NCBI GenBank assembly: GCA_030544215.1
Contig: JARZZO010000014.1
Coordinates: forward strand, 20,308,234 to 20,372,233
Direction: 5' to 3'
Length of the DNA stretch: 64,000 nt
Origin: Zantedeschia hybrid cultivar
Lineage: Eukaryota; Streptophyta; Magnoliopsida; Alismatales; Araceae
Below the pieces are notes generated by a model. It was not told the origin of the DNA, ran no database searches, and saw nothing but the letters and a program-made list of their open reading frames with translations. This document shows, piece by piece, positions 11,265 to 21,822 of this stretch. The translations under genes were made by a program, and so were the position numbers. Position 1 is the stretch's first letter; the number at the start of each line of letters is the position of its first letter.

Positions 11265-11770
11265 ATGGCCGAGGAGCAGCGCCAGCACCACTTCTTCCAC
11301 CACAAGAAGGAAGACGATCAGCCCGTGGACCATGCCAAGGAGGAGAAGCACCACAAGCACCTGGAGCAGCTGGGTGGGCTAGGCGCGGTGGCTGCTGGTG
11401 CCTTCGCTCTGGTAATCATGAACTCTCTTACTTGCTCGTCTTTGGGACTGAACACTTCGTTGTGCACGAGATAACTCTGTTGTGAGAAATTTAAAACGCT
11501 CCAAATTTCATGAGGAACTAGCCAAGCACAGTGGGGATATGTCCATGGACATATATTAATTGTTATTTACTGAGTGACTTTTGCTATATTGTTTAACAGC
11601 ACGAGAAGCACAAGGCAAAGAAGGACCCGGAGAACGCCCATAAGCACAAGATACAAGAGGAGGTCGCTGCGGCTGCGGCAGTGGGGAGCGCAGGGTTCGC
11701 GTTCCACGAGCACCACGAGAAGAAGGAGGCCAAGAAAGAAGCTAAAGAAGAGGCTCACCACCGCTTCTGA
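11265..11770 (+). CDS. ASR: ASR (abscisic acid, stress, ripening) protein, 2 exons, 105 aa
   Basis: Exon 1 is 11265-11411 and exon 2 is 11600-11770, joined across a 188-bp GT-AG intron (GTAATC...TTTAACAG) between codons 49 and 50. The start has good context (CACCATGGCC); an upstream in-frame ATG at 11220 lacks this and would add residues unlike the family. The protein is a small, very hydrophilic ABA/WDS-family member. It has His/Lys/Glu-rich ends (HHFFHHKKED near the start, HHEKKEAKKEA near the end) and the conserved core HKHLEQLGGLGAVAAG, then HAHKHK-like and AAAAAVGSAGFAFHEHH segments. ASR proteins act as chaperone-like and zinc-dependent DNA-binding proteins in drought and ABA responses. 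There is no signal peptide. It converges with EC1, 442 bp between the stops. Confidence 0.96.
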
Positions 11771-11915
11771 TCGAAGCTCGCGTTTCCGGTCGTCATCAGG
11801 AAGGAAGAGTCCCATTTTATTGCTGTTCATGTCTTTCCCGTTACATCGCGCTAGCTAATCTATATATCTACGCGTACTGTCCGGATCTTGTGAATTGTGT
11901 GAACTTCTCATTTTG

Positions 11916-11921
11916 AATAAA
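11916..11921 (+). terminator. Poly(A) signal of ASR
   Basis: AATAAA about 145 bp after the ASR stop, followed by AT-rich sequence; a canonical plant near-upstream poly(A) element. Confidence 0.65.
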
Positions 11922-12212
11922 GTGTAATATTTGCTCAAAATCGAGTACTGTATTGGTTTTTGTTACGAATCTTTTTAAGTTCCCCGATCCCATTTTGAAA
12001 CCAAAAAATTTCATCCGTGAACAAGCTCATATGATTTGGATAGATAAAACGGCCCACCATATGTAACTATGATAATTAAGTAGAATTTTGGCATTGATGA
12101 CTTGCGGAAGACATGAGTACGACTCAAGAACTATGATAGATAGACATAAATCCCAGAAAGCATAACGGTACTGGCAGAACCCTCAGCGAGGCAAAAACGT
12201 CTATAGCTAGTC

Positions 12213-12665
12213 CTAGTGCACCAACTCCTCAGAAACGATTAAGCTGCGGCTGGGATACTTAAAAGACGGTGTTGGTGCAAGAGAGGGTGCTGATGATGGA
12301 GGCGGCGGTGCCGTCCGTTGGTTGACGACGGAGGCGTCACAGTAGCCCGTCAGTACGTCACCTTCTTCCGGCGTGAAACCGAGAGAGGTGAGCATGGCAG
12401 GCCAGCAGCGGTGCTCGATGACGCGAATGGCATCACAGCAGCGCGGTCCCAGGTTGGTCTCCCCGTTGAGGAAGAAGAGGATCACCTCCCCGGTGCACGC
12501 CCTCAGCTCCAGCAGGGAGTCCCAGCATTCTATCATGCCGTCGGACTGCAGACGGGCAACCGCGAGGCTTGGCCGCTGGCGAGGAGGAGATTGGCGAGCC
12601 TCGCTGGCGAGGAACAAGAAGTAGCATGCAATTAGCAGAAAGAGAGGGAGCCTATGAGAAGCCAT
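12213..12665 (-). CDS. EC1: EC1-like egg cell-secreted protein (prolamin-like), 150 aa
   Basis: A single-exon gene. I chose the ATG at 12665 because it starts a clean signal peptide (MASHRLPLFLLIACYFLFLA); the frame is open further upstream, but that part has no family similarity. The mature protein has six cysteines (residues 47, 57, 76, 77, 87, 109) in the prolamin-like spacing. The EC1 signatures CTGEVILFFLNGE and CWPAMLTSLGFTPEE are present, then GYCD and a Pro/Ser-rich tail. EC1 proteins are stored in egg-cell vesicles and secreted when sperm arrive, where they activate sperm for gamete fusion. Length and absence of introns match the family. Expression is expected to be egg-cell specific. 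Confidence 0.94.
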   Translation of the reverse strand: MASHRLPLFLLIACYFLFLASEARQSPPRQRPSLAVARLQSDGMIECWDSLLELRACTGEVILFFLNGETNLGPRCCDAIRVIEHRCWPAMLTSLGFTPEEGDVLTGYCDASVVNQRTAPPPPSSAPSLAPTPSFKYPSRSLIVSEELVH

Positions 12666-13639
12666 GGGCACCAGAGACAGAGAAAAAAAGATGGCCGATT
12701 GATATGTCGAGTGTTGAGGCTCGTGTGGAGGTGATGTGGGTGCTTGCACTGGTATAAATACGTTGAAGGAAGAGGAGCAATGGTGATGGCCGCCGTCTTC
12801 TCTTCTCCCGCACCCCACCGGCCACGCCATGGCCGCACATCCGTTTCTTTCTTTTCATCTTCTCTTCCAGACTACTTAGAAGAGTTCTATAATTGTGATT
12901 ATTATACCTTCCGTTGCAATAAATGTTTTAATATCTTATGAAGAAAATCCCCACTCCGAATCATTATTTTAGTCCGGAAACTTCCAACTTGGTTGCAAGA
13001 AATTGGACTTCATATTCATCTATAAGTACTTACTAAAAGCCTATGGCACTATAATGAATGGCTAATTAAGGGTGTTTTAGTATCAAATCACAATTTTCAA
13101 AATTAAATTTTATATGCATTTGGATCTAAAATTCAACCAGCTGGACGTCAGCTACATGCGTCATTTTCTCCAAGAGTAATAATACTTGTTACATGGAGTA
13201 CATGCAGCGGCACCCAGCAGCACATTGCAATGCTCGCGCATAGTGATTGCATTTTTACATGATGTGATTGTAAGGATGCATGACATAGAAAAGTTATTGT
13301 TTATTTTTTTAATTATTCGATCTTTGATCAAAGAGTATGAATTTTGAGTCAAAATAATCTCTTTATTGGTTTGACACATCTGTTTTAAAAAATAAAAAAA
13401 TTATGCCTCTGAAGTGCTGCCGTCCGATTGGATGGCAGTGTCTGCCTGCCATTGCCCGGCAATCCACATGGCCTTGTTGCAGCCCTGGTCTGAGCCTGGG
13501 TCCAAACCTGATTAGTTGTTGTGCACCAGACAGTGCAACAAGGGTTGTTAGTGTACTGTCCCTTTTTAAGCCCGTCCGTACTCTGATTTGCGTATCGTCT
13601 GCGAAGTTGGTTTCATATCGGCAAGGTCAACTCAGATCG
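12666..13639. other. EC1 upstream region, no gene seen
   Basis: Holds the EC1 promoter on the minus strand: a TATTTATA-like box at about 12752-12759 lies some 90 bp upstream of its ATG. Beyond that the sequence is AT-rich with no domain-bearing ORF. Short ORFs near 13400-13650 show no recognisable family. Confidence 0.5.
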
Positions 13640-14531
13640 CTTCTAATTTCATAGCACGTTTCTCAATGCGTCTTCTCATGGAAGTGCGCATCCTTTGTGG
13701 CTCGTCAAATGCTCTGCTTACCACTCTAGATAAGTTTTATTACTTATTTGTAGCATAGAAGAATGAGCCTTTATTTTCTTGTACCCTGAGGGTGGTATAT
13801 GCGCATCGAGTGAACTTCTCCCATGTACTAGTGGTAGTATGTGCTTCTCTTTCCTACCACAGCTTGTTTTTTTAGTATTTACTTTCATATGTCGCCGAAT
13901 TGTGAAGTAGGATACTTAGCCCGTGATATACTTCATCATTGCTGACTTGAGAGTATATTACACCTATCTCGAGTTCTATCAGAACTTTGGGGTGGTTCTA
14001 GTTCCCTAGACTTGCAGTAGCTCCTCAATTGTCAACAGTCTCATATTTCCTCATCACGAGAGAGACAGTTACTTGGCTAGCTTCTGTTATTTGGGATGGT
14101 TATCTAATTTTATAATTGTACGATAAGATTGCATCAACTTATTATTATATTGCTTACTGCTAGTCTCTACCTCCATTAGTGAGTCCATTAGTTCCGTTAG
14201 CCATCCCGCATCATCTTTTTTCGGTATCAGAGCTAAGTTTTGCTTGTCTGGGAAGTCAGTTAAGAGTCTAATTTGTGGTCTAGTTATTGTATGACCACAC
14301 GTAGTGATACTGATTACCATCCATGTGTAGCCATATCTAGGTCCCCCATAATTTCCCCCGCAAGTTCTCAAACTAGAGCTAAAGTCCATATCGGTCTTGA
14401 CTTGTCTGACATGATATGCGAGCTCAGTAATATAGTAGGTCAGTTGAACCAACGGTTTGATTAGTAGAGGGATTGTTTAAGATAATTCAGGATAGGATGA
14501 CTTAAACTGATCATTCAATTCAAAGTGTAGC
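13640..14531 (+). mobile_element. LTR retrotransposon remnant: LTR end, iMet primer site, gag start
   Basis: At about 14222 the sequence GGTATCAGAGC matches the usual plant primer site for initiator tRNA-Met. It is preceded by LTR-like sequence ending near GCATCATC and followed by a short open frame (MTTRSDTDYHPCVAIS...) that ends at TAG 14463-14465. This is the leader and gag start of an LTR element. The rest is missing, apparently cut off by the LTR that begins at 14532. The left border of the LTR part is not resolved. Confidence 0.55.
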
Positions 14532-15960
14532 TGTAGCGACCTGCTATCGTATAATCGGGGATCCGATTAATAAAATAGATTTTGAATTGTTATTTAGAGC
14601 CAAACCAGGATCATAGGATGGCCTGGAGAATATATGCTAAATTAACTTAAACAATCAACTAAAGTATCGAACTACAAAGTAGAAAGTACAGGAAATAAAA
14701 GTTATTACAGTCCGACTCAATTCAACAAATAAATACATAGTCCACAACTTAAATAAAATATAAGTATTAGGTCAGAAAGAAAAATACAAGTATATCAGGA
14801 CATATCCTGGAAAAAAAGGGATGCTGGTGCGCAACACCGAATTGACTCCCAACTTCTAAGTCCTTCGGAAACCCTCACTTGAAATGTAGGGGAGTAAGCC
14901 ACACTGGAAATGGGCTCAGTAGGGATCCCACGATCCCCACACCCTACACACAATCGCAGTGCCACAAAAAAAAGACAGATAGGAAAATTACACAATAAAG
15001 CAATAAATAAATCACGCAGCTAAAAATAAACTCACAAGAGTAGCTGTAGAACAACAAACGGTAAACATCAATTTGCAGTGCAGAGTAGCAACCCCTCAGG
15101 TAGCCTTAAGCTATACCGGCCAACCAAACCCTAAGTAGTTCTGCCTTTGTCCAACCACAAGAGTGACAAAGCTCCAATGTACCACTTCCACATCGGTACA
15201 CACTAACATCCTGAGGTCCACCACCTCCTAGGCATCACTGTGCCACTCTTAGACTGGCACTGTGCCACTCCCGCATTGGCACAAGGTGTACGGCTAACCA
15301 TTACTATCACTCAAGGTCCAAAGCCATAAAACACGTAATCATACAAAGTTCAAATTCGTGGAAAAACTCTATCCCAAAGTATGATTTCAAGCATACACGT
15401 ATTGAAATTATATAACATTATACATAAATTTAATCTACATAATTTATAAGGAATTTAACATATATCTATATACATATCACATCCCATATATGCAAAAAAT
15501 AATGGTCTCGAGTTGTCAGACCTGCGCCTTAATAGAGTCTATGCAGGTGGACGCCTTTTGTAAATCGCGTCCGCCTGCTTAGACGCATTTCAACCCTAAG
15601 ATTAGATCCTTAATAGTTTCTCCCTAATTAGTTATCGGCCTGAATCGCATCCACGCAGGTGGATCGCCTTTTGCAAATCGCGTCTGCCTACTTCGACGCG
15701 TTTTAGCGTCCAAAACCAAATCATTGATAACTTCTCCCTGGTCAACTCGAAACACAAACTAACATAAGAATTTCCACAAGTACACAAGGATTCATAGTAA
15801 AGAGATAGTTCCCTTAAACCCTATTAAACATATTTTCACCACCCCTTGAACAATTCTACACAATTACCAACATTAACAAGAGAATTATAAATTTACAATA
15901 GCCATGAATATCATAAGGAAAAATATTTCATAACATGCTCACAATCCTTAGGCTCTCCTT
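14532..15960 (+). mobile_element. LTR related to the 28919-31637 solo LTR; right end unresolved
   Basis: Starts TGTAGCGACCTGCTATCG, parallel to TGTAACGACCCGCCATCC at 28919. Both then share the block around GTGAGCCACAC(C/T)...GGGATCC..CGATCCCC. In translation the minus strand gives SSVAYSPTFQV here and SGVAHSLRFQV there. It also has the GCGTC...GACGC palindromes at about 15545-15595 and 15645-15712. Similarity fades near 15960 and I find no second copy of the flanking GTAGC, so the right end is approximate or truncated. Confidence 0.65.
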
Positions 15961-17999
15961 ATGTTATGGTTAGAAATATGTATGAAACAAAAGATAAAAA
16001 AATGATTAGTATAATGGTGATTTGAGCCCCCTCATATATAATTTGCTTTGTAAGTATGTTGGCTATGTGTATGTTAGTGCCTGTGCAACAGGCCTCTTGA
16101 ATAAAAACCTACTCTATGTTTGTTGGAAATTTTAATGGAAGCAATGAATTGGGTAAATTGAGAAGTCATGTGCTATCCTTATCTGTCTTTGGCTTATGCT
16201 TAAGTATGTGTATAACCTATGAGAATGTAAGTATGGTAACATGTGAATTGTAAATTTTATTATGTAGTAGGCATGCTTTTGGTTTTGACGCCTATTGAGT
16301 ATTATACTTACACCGGTGAATGGGATTGTTTTCAAGAGATTCCAGCAGGGAATAATAGAAGAGTTGGGCTAGAATTCTGAGGACATAGGCTAAAGATTTG
16401 CTGAAATAGAAGGTAGGTCCAGATATGCATTTTGTACAGATTTTTATATAACTTTTAGACCTTAGTTCCGTATCAGTTATGGACTTAAAACAAGTTGTTT
16501 TTAATTAAGTGGATGTTGGTATGATGACATGGTGTACGTCTTTGGATATTGTGTGGATGATTTGACATTTTATTTCTTGTAGGTTTTCCAAGACCACAAC
16601 ATAAGTATGTGCGTGTCATCTAAAAGCTAAGACTTTCTCATAGCAGAGAGTGGAATGGGAGAGGTTGGAGTTTAACAAGGTTGTAATGGTAAAGAATATT
16701 TCAGATGTAAGTTAAGTGCATTTTACCAAATGTTAAATAATCTAAAGTCTTAATTACTTTTAGTACTTGTTTGAAGCAAGGTATGACATTAGAAATGAGA
16801 AGTAGATTTTAGAGAATAGACTTATCAAACGCCGCCTTAGCCAGCCTAAGCCCACCTCTTGACCATGGGCGTTGGCCTACAAACTTGGTAGCCCATAACA
16901 GAATATGAAACAAAAACTAAATATATTAATTAAGAAATAATTAATTAAATATTTCAAGTTGAACCGTTGTTTGATTTTTGCAAATTTGGATTTTGGCAAA
17001 CCGAACCAAATCAAAAGATTTTTCAAACCAAACCAAACCAAAATTTAGTCTGGTTTGATTTGGATTTTCTGTTCGAACTGAATAATAAATAGCCCCAGTC
17101 CTTTAGAACATATAATTAGGATTTTATTTACAAAAACGTCCGTAAGAAATATAGGAGCTGCAAATTAAATACCTTCAATAGCTAAGATTAAATAGATTGA
17201 TGATCACAATCGAAAACAGATACATCCAAATCCTTATCTGAAATCTCCTGGGTATAGATAACATTTATCTGTACCTGAATTTAAAAATTTTAAAAAAATA
17301 TATCCACTTCAAGTTTTTGATCTGTCTGGATTTTTTTTGTCACAATTGTCGTCCTCAAAGCTTGCTTAAGCCTGCAAATCAATATACTTGACGAACAACT
17401 TTTGAGATTACTCGATAATAACTTGATTCGACTCATTTACTAGTCTAAATAAACAAGTTTGAACAAAAGTTTAAGTTAGATTCATTAACCAAGTCAAAGT
17501 TGAGCATTGGTGACTCGAATCCATTACGTTGGTGAACAAGTTCATTCACTTCTCATTAAGAATTTGTTTTAGTACTCATTAAGAACTCATTTACATGTTC
17601 ATTAACATCTCTTTTAAGTACTCATTAATTATTCTATTTGTGAGTAAATTTAGTTAATAGGATATTTAATATTTTTGCAGAATTTTTTATTAAATAACTA
17701 GAGCTACGAGCAAATTGATACTTGCTATGGTTTAATCTGAGTTTATAAAATTCAAATTTAATTTTTTTGACTAAAATTATTATGAATTCATTGAGCTCGC
17801 GAGTTACGTAATACTCAAACTCGAATTTGTTCAATATTTAAACAAGTCAAGTTTGAATAACGGTCATAGACACTCAACTCGAACTCAAAATCGACTAAAA
17901 TTCGTCAAACTAAATTTGAACAAGATAAAATTCGACTTGGCTCAGACTCATTTGCACCCTACTTATACTAACTAAAGAACATGGCAGAACTCAATCATG
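15961..17999. other. AT-rich intergenic sequence with transposon-like ends, no gene seen
   Basis: No coding region. The stretch 16960-17090 has runs of CAAACCAAACC and its complement. The stretch 17370-17961 is built of repeated ACTCGAA/GAACAAG words and ends CATTTGCACCCTA, which looks like a hAT right terminus; a matching left end and 8-bp duplication were not found. Confidence 0.45.
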
Positions 18000-18230
18000 T
18001 TATGCTCCAAGGGCTCCTGAGTTAGGTGCCCAAGTATTATCTTCCATCTCCGCGCTTGCTTTTAAGGCTAGCCAGTGTGCTAGACCATTGCTTTCCTTGT
18101 TTTGACGTGAATGGAACATCCCTATCATATCCCTAAGCCTCTGAATGTATTGGACCCAGCAAAAAAGGTCGGTAAGACATTTCTTCCCACAATGTATTGG
18201 ACCCATCACTCTTCCATTAGAATCACTCAC
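18000..18230 (-). pseudogene. RNase H-like fragment of a plant LINE
   Basis: A 76-aa open frame whose C-terminal half (MFHSRQNKESNGLAHWLALK) resembles the end of the RNase H-like domain common in plant LINE and reverse-transcriptase-related ORFs, where an Asn/Asp-x-x-Ala-(D/H)-x-L-A motif is usual. No start, polymerase or poly(A) tail is attached, so it is a remnant. Confidence 0.4.
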
Positions 18231-18274
18231 AATCTCTAGCTTATTAGGTCAAATTAAGGTGTCCATCTTCTGAC

Positions 18275-18652
18275 TAGAGATGTAAATTGAGCGGACTAGA
18301 TTAGATTATGTGATAATGTAAGTATAATCTAAATTTAAAATAGTCCAGTCTAATTTTAGCCTAGTTCAAATTCAGCCTAAGTTTAACTTAGATTCAACCC
18401 AAATTCAATAGTGAGTGAGTTGGGTTGGGCTCGGTTGGATAAGACTGGTCTTATTTATAAATAGTTTGTTAAAATATTTTACTTTTTATATGAATTATTA
18501 TAAAAGTTAATAAATTAAATTGGGTCAGCCATTTTTAGTTCAATCAATTCAAATTTAACTAATGTTAATTCAGATTTAGTCCAACCCAATTTATATAACT
18601 TGAGCCAATTCAATTTCTTTTAATATAGACTGGATTGAGTTGGATCACCCTA
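18275..18652. mobile_element. hAT-like MITE, copy 2 (378 bp), TSD CTTCTGAC
   Basis: Starts TAGAGATGTAAATTGAGCGG and ends TTGGATCACCCTA. A perfect 8-bp repeat CTTCTGAC flanks it at 18267-18274 and 18653-18660. It runs opposite to the copy at 10362 and shares with it the TTTATAAATAGTTTGTTAAA-type centre (in reverse). No ORF. The intact target duplication suggests a fairly recent insertion. Confidence 0.9.
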
Positions 18653-18660
18653 CTTCTGAC

Positions 18661-20219
18661 CTCTGTATATCGCCACACATTCCGGCGCCTCTTCAACACT
18701 TCGCTCTCCCGAAGACAAGCTCCCAGCAATTTGAATTTCCCCTCCGTAATTCCTTGCTTGGGAAGCTACATATCATGGTTGCTTTTATTAGCCTTTTCTG
18801 GAACATAGATCGCATAGGTTAAATCTGTGAAAAATGATCCATTGCTTAGAAAATGAAGGACCCAAATGATATTATCGGATGCTGTGGGTATTGAAAGGGA
18901 GAAACTAAAACCCAACTAACAAACTGCGATCTTGTCAAAACTCTGTAACGTTAAAATATCCGTCATTTTCCCTCCTTTATCAAAACTAGCATCTACTATG
19001 AATGAATGTTGAAGACCCTACAAATCTCTAGAAAACTCAACATGTTAACTGGATGGCAACAATCTGTTATGGGAACAACGGTCTTCAGAAATCTTCCTTT
19101 GGAAATATACGGAAACTTTGTAAATTTTCCATTAGCTGCCACGGTTCATCAACGGAATGAGAACAGACACTTGGACCTAAAATGTTGGGGCCCTGGCTAT
19201 AAATTTAGGTGTACTTTTCGTCTTTTACCTTTGTCCCATGTTTTGTGCTTGTGAAGAGGGCTTGAAGAGGTCCATAACTATTTAAGCCTGTGCACTTGCA
19301 GAGATGACTTCTTTTGGACTTCACTCTCAGAATAGGAGTGAGTTAGTAGTTCGTTTGGCCAAAGAAAAGAGATAAAATGACATCTTCACCTTTGACCTTT
19401 GTGCATGGGAGCACATTAAGATCTAGAAATGCGGGTGAGAGAAGTGGTAGGGAGCGATAGACGCCAGGGTCTAGGCAAAGAGTCCTTTTAATTAGTATAT
19501 ACATTTAGAGTTAATCTTATTTAAAATTTATATCTATTTTATGCTTATGCAACTCTTTTTAAAATGTCTATGCATTTATCTTCTTGCTATTTAAGTCTTA
19601 TTCTAATAAACTTGTTTTAAGTATATTCAAAGTTTCTTCCATGTGACCTTTCCAAGAAACTTCTTTTGGCTTTGCTACTACCAACCATATTTATAGATAA
19701 AGCAATATTTTTCCATCTTCGCATGAACATTCGTCTCTCTCTTTCCAATTTGAGTGTTCCACTTAAAACGCCATCTGCATCTCCCACAAAATTCCTCTCT
19801 AAACAGTAACATGGTCAACAGTTTGCCATACACGTCGGGTTGCTTGCAAACTGGGCTTCCAACACTGCCTAATCTTAACAGCGGCCCATCCCACCATCAT
19901 TGCCCAAGCGTCCACGGAATCGCCATCCTCTCTTTTCCCATGGGGGTGACGTAGCTAAAGACGGCAAGTCTTGGGAAGCCAGCAACCCAAACCAGGACCG
20001 GCACTGGCAGCGCCTACTAATTAGTAGTCCCTGCCGTTTGGTGAACCCCATAATTGCTCTCTCCCCGCCATCAAATCCTGCTAAAAAGGCCCAAAAGGAG
20101 GGCTGCGGGAGAGCTGCCACGTGGTGCTGATCGGGCATGGTCCACGTGGCGACATGCTCGTGGTGGCTTGTCTCGTAAGTAATGATTTGTTTTAACGAAA
20201 ATAGTTTTGTGACTCGTTT
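18661..20219. other. Intergenic, no gene seen
   Basis: Several short ORFs (18640-18822, 19006-19254, 19754-19954) have no recognisable domain and lie in unremarkable AT-rich sequence. From about 19900 the sequence turns GC-rich. It contains two G-box cores CCACGTGG/CCACGTGGC at about 20118 and 20141, which may belong to a promoter whose gene is not evident here. Confidence 0.4.
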
Positions 20220-20310
20220 GACATCAGATATATAATACAAATTTGTATAGTATATCTGATGTCAAATATTCACTTTAAAATTTGTTTAGTATATCTGATG
20301 TCAAATATAA
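20220..20310. repeat. 44-bp near-perfect palindrome and its partial duplicate
   Basis: Positions 20220-20263 read GACATCAGATATATAATAC from one side and the same word from the other strand (TATAGTATATCTGATGTC), centred on AAATTT. The right arm plus spacer is repeated about 44 bp on (TTTAGTATATCTGATGTCAA near 20285-20305). Confidence 0.75.
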
Positions 20311-21619
20311 ATATCAAATATGTGAGCCACAAAATCGTCCTCCTTGTTTTAATCTCCCTCTTGTGGAAAGCCCAACGCGATTGCCGCGAAGCCGGGCCGC
20401 CACTGGCGACTGTGTGGCGAAGACATATACGGGCGCCCACGTGTGGAAGCGGCAATTCGTGGTGCCATGATGCCGCACAGCGGAGCCTCCAAAGATGAGT
20501 TGGCGGCGAGGGGGGGCGGTGCCGGGGAACGGGCCGATGATGAGCGCCCTTTTGGGCCCTTTACGCAGCAGCCCTTTTGGTAATGGCGCTTTTGGCGTGG
20601 GATCACAGCCGTCCGTTGACCAGGCTGTCACAGGTACGCCTCGCTCCTCATGACGGATGTTGGTGGGTTGTGTTCGAGTGATATTTATTTAGGACTGGGT
20701 CACATTTTGTATGGTGATCTGTGAAATGAAATTTACTAGAATTGAATGAAATGAATCCTCAAACCAACTCAGATACTCAATTCGTAGCTCGGTTGAATTC
20801 ACTTCTTGATTTTTCTTTTAGAAGTCTCGACTTTAAGTCACTTGAGAGTTTAAAAACTCTTTCTACTATTTGGTGAAGGTGTGTACATCACTGATATTTC
20901 TCTTGATCCGTGGAATTATTTTTTCAGAGTTTGACTTAGGCCTACAATTATTATCTAATAGATAAAGTTTTCAGTGTTGCGCAGAATTAAGTATTAGATT
21001 TTATCCAAAATCATACCCTAGTCTCCTATATATGTGTACATATTTCTCCAATTGAGTCACCATATCAAAAGACAAAAAATCCTCAAACCACCTTGTGTCA
21101 CTTGAAGGTGCTTTTGTTATTTTCGTAGGAGCGTGATGTCATATCTTAAAAAATGGCAAAAAAATGAATTGATACGAGAAGACATATGAAAGCTTGCTCC
21201 ATTTGAGATGGATCTCATTCCATCATTCTCTATATTACACTTGACACAATTTAACAATATTCTAAATAGGTATCAATTAAATTCGGTCTACCCACAATCA
21301 TAGATAAGTTTATATCCGCACTCCTACCTTACCTTACCTTTTAGAGGCTCAGGCGTTTTCATCAAGCTGGATGTAATAATACCCTTTGATGATGTTGGCC
21401 TGTTTATCCTCTCTTATAACATTTTTTTGCTTACGTCCGCATAATTTACTGTAATATTGTCCTGCATAAATTAGTGTTTTCTACAGAAGTGATCCGGCGA
21501 AAAATGTTATATGAAACCACGAGTACGGGTACGTAAAAACAAGATTAAACATCGCATCATCACGCTATATATGATGGTGGAAGTATAAAATGCATTTTCT
21601 TTGATATAATGACGGTTTG
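20311..21619. other. Intergenic; GC-rich segment then AT-rich, no gene recognised
   Basis: The segment 20350-20640 is GC-rich with overlapping ORFs on both strands (for example 105 aa, minus, 20314-20631) but no known domain. A further CCCACGTGTG G-box-like site lies near 20437. From 20640 to 21619 the sequence is AT-rich and shows nothing recognisable. Confidence 0.4.
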
Positions 21620-21627
21620 GTGGGATC

Positions 21628-21814
21628 CAGGGGTGTCAACTAGGCGGATCAGCCCGTAGCTCAATCCAACTCAGCTTATATTAAGGAAAATTTAGTTAGC
21701 TTAAATTATATAAACTGAGTTGAATTAAATTTGAATTGACATTAATTAAAATTAAGTTGGATTATTTCCAAATTATCATATAACTCAGTTCAACTTGCCC
21801 AATTTACATCTCTA
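21628..21814. mobile_element. hAT-like MITE, copy 3 (187 bp), TSD GTGGGATC
   Basis: Starts CAGGGGTGTCAACTAGGCGG and ends CCCAATTTACATCTCTA. A perfect 8-bp repeat GTGGGATC flanks it (21620-21627 and 21815-21822). It has the same end sequences and internal TATAAACTGAGTTGAATTAAA block as the copies at 10362 and 18275 but lacks the middle, so it is a deletion derivative of the same family. Confidence 0.9.
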
Positions 21815-21822
21815 GTGGGATC

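Noticed and set aside
17370..17961. Possible complete hAT element
   Set aside because: Only the right terminus (CATTTGCACCCTA) is convincing; no left end or 8-bp duplication was found.
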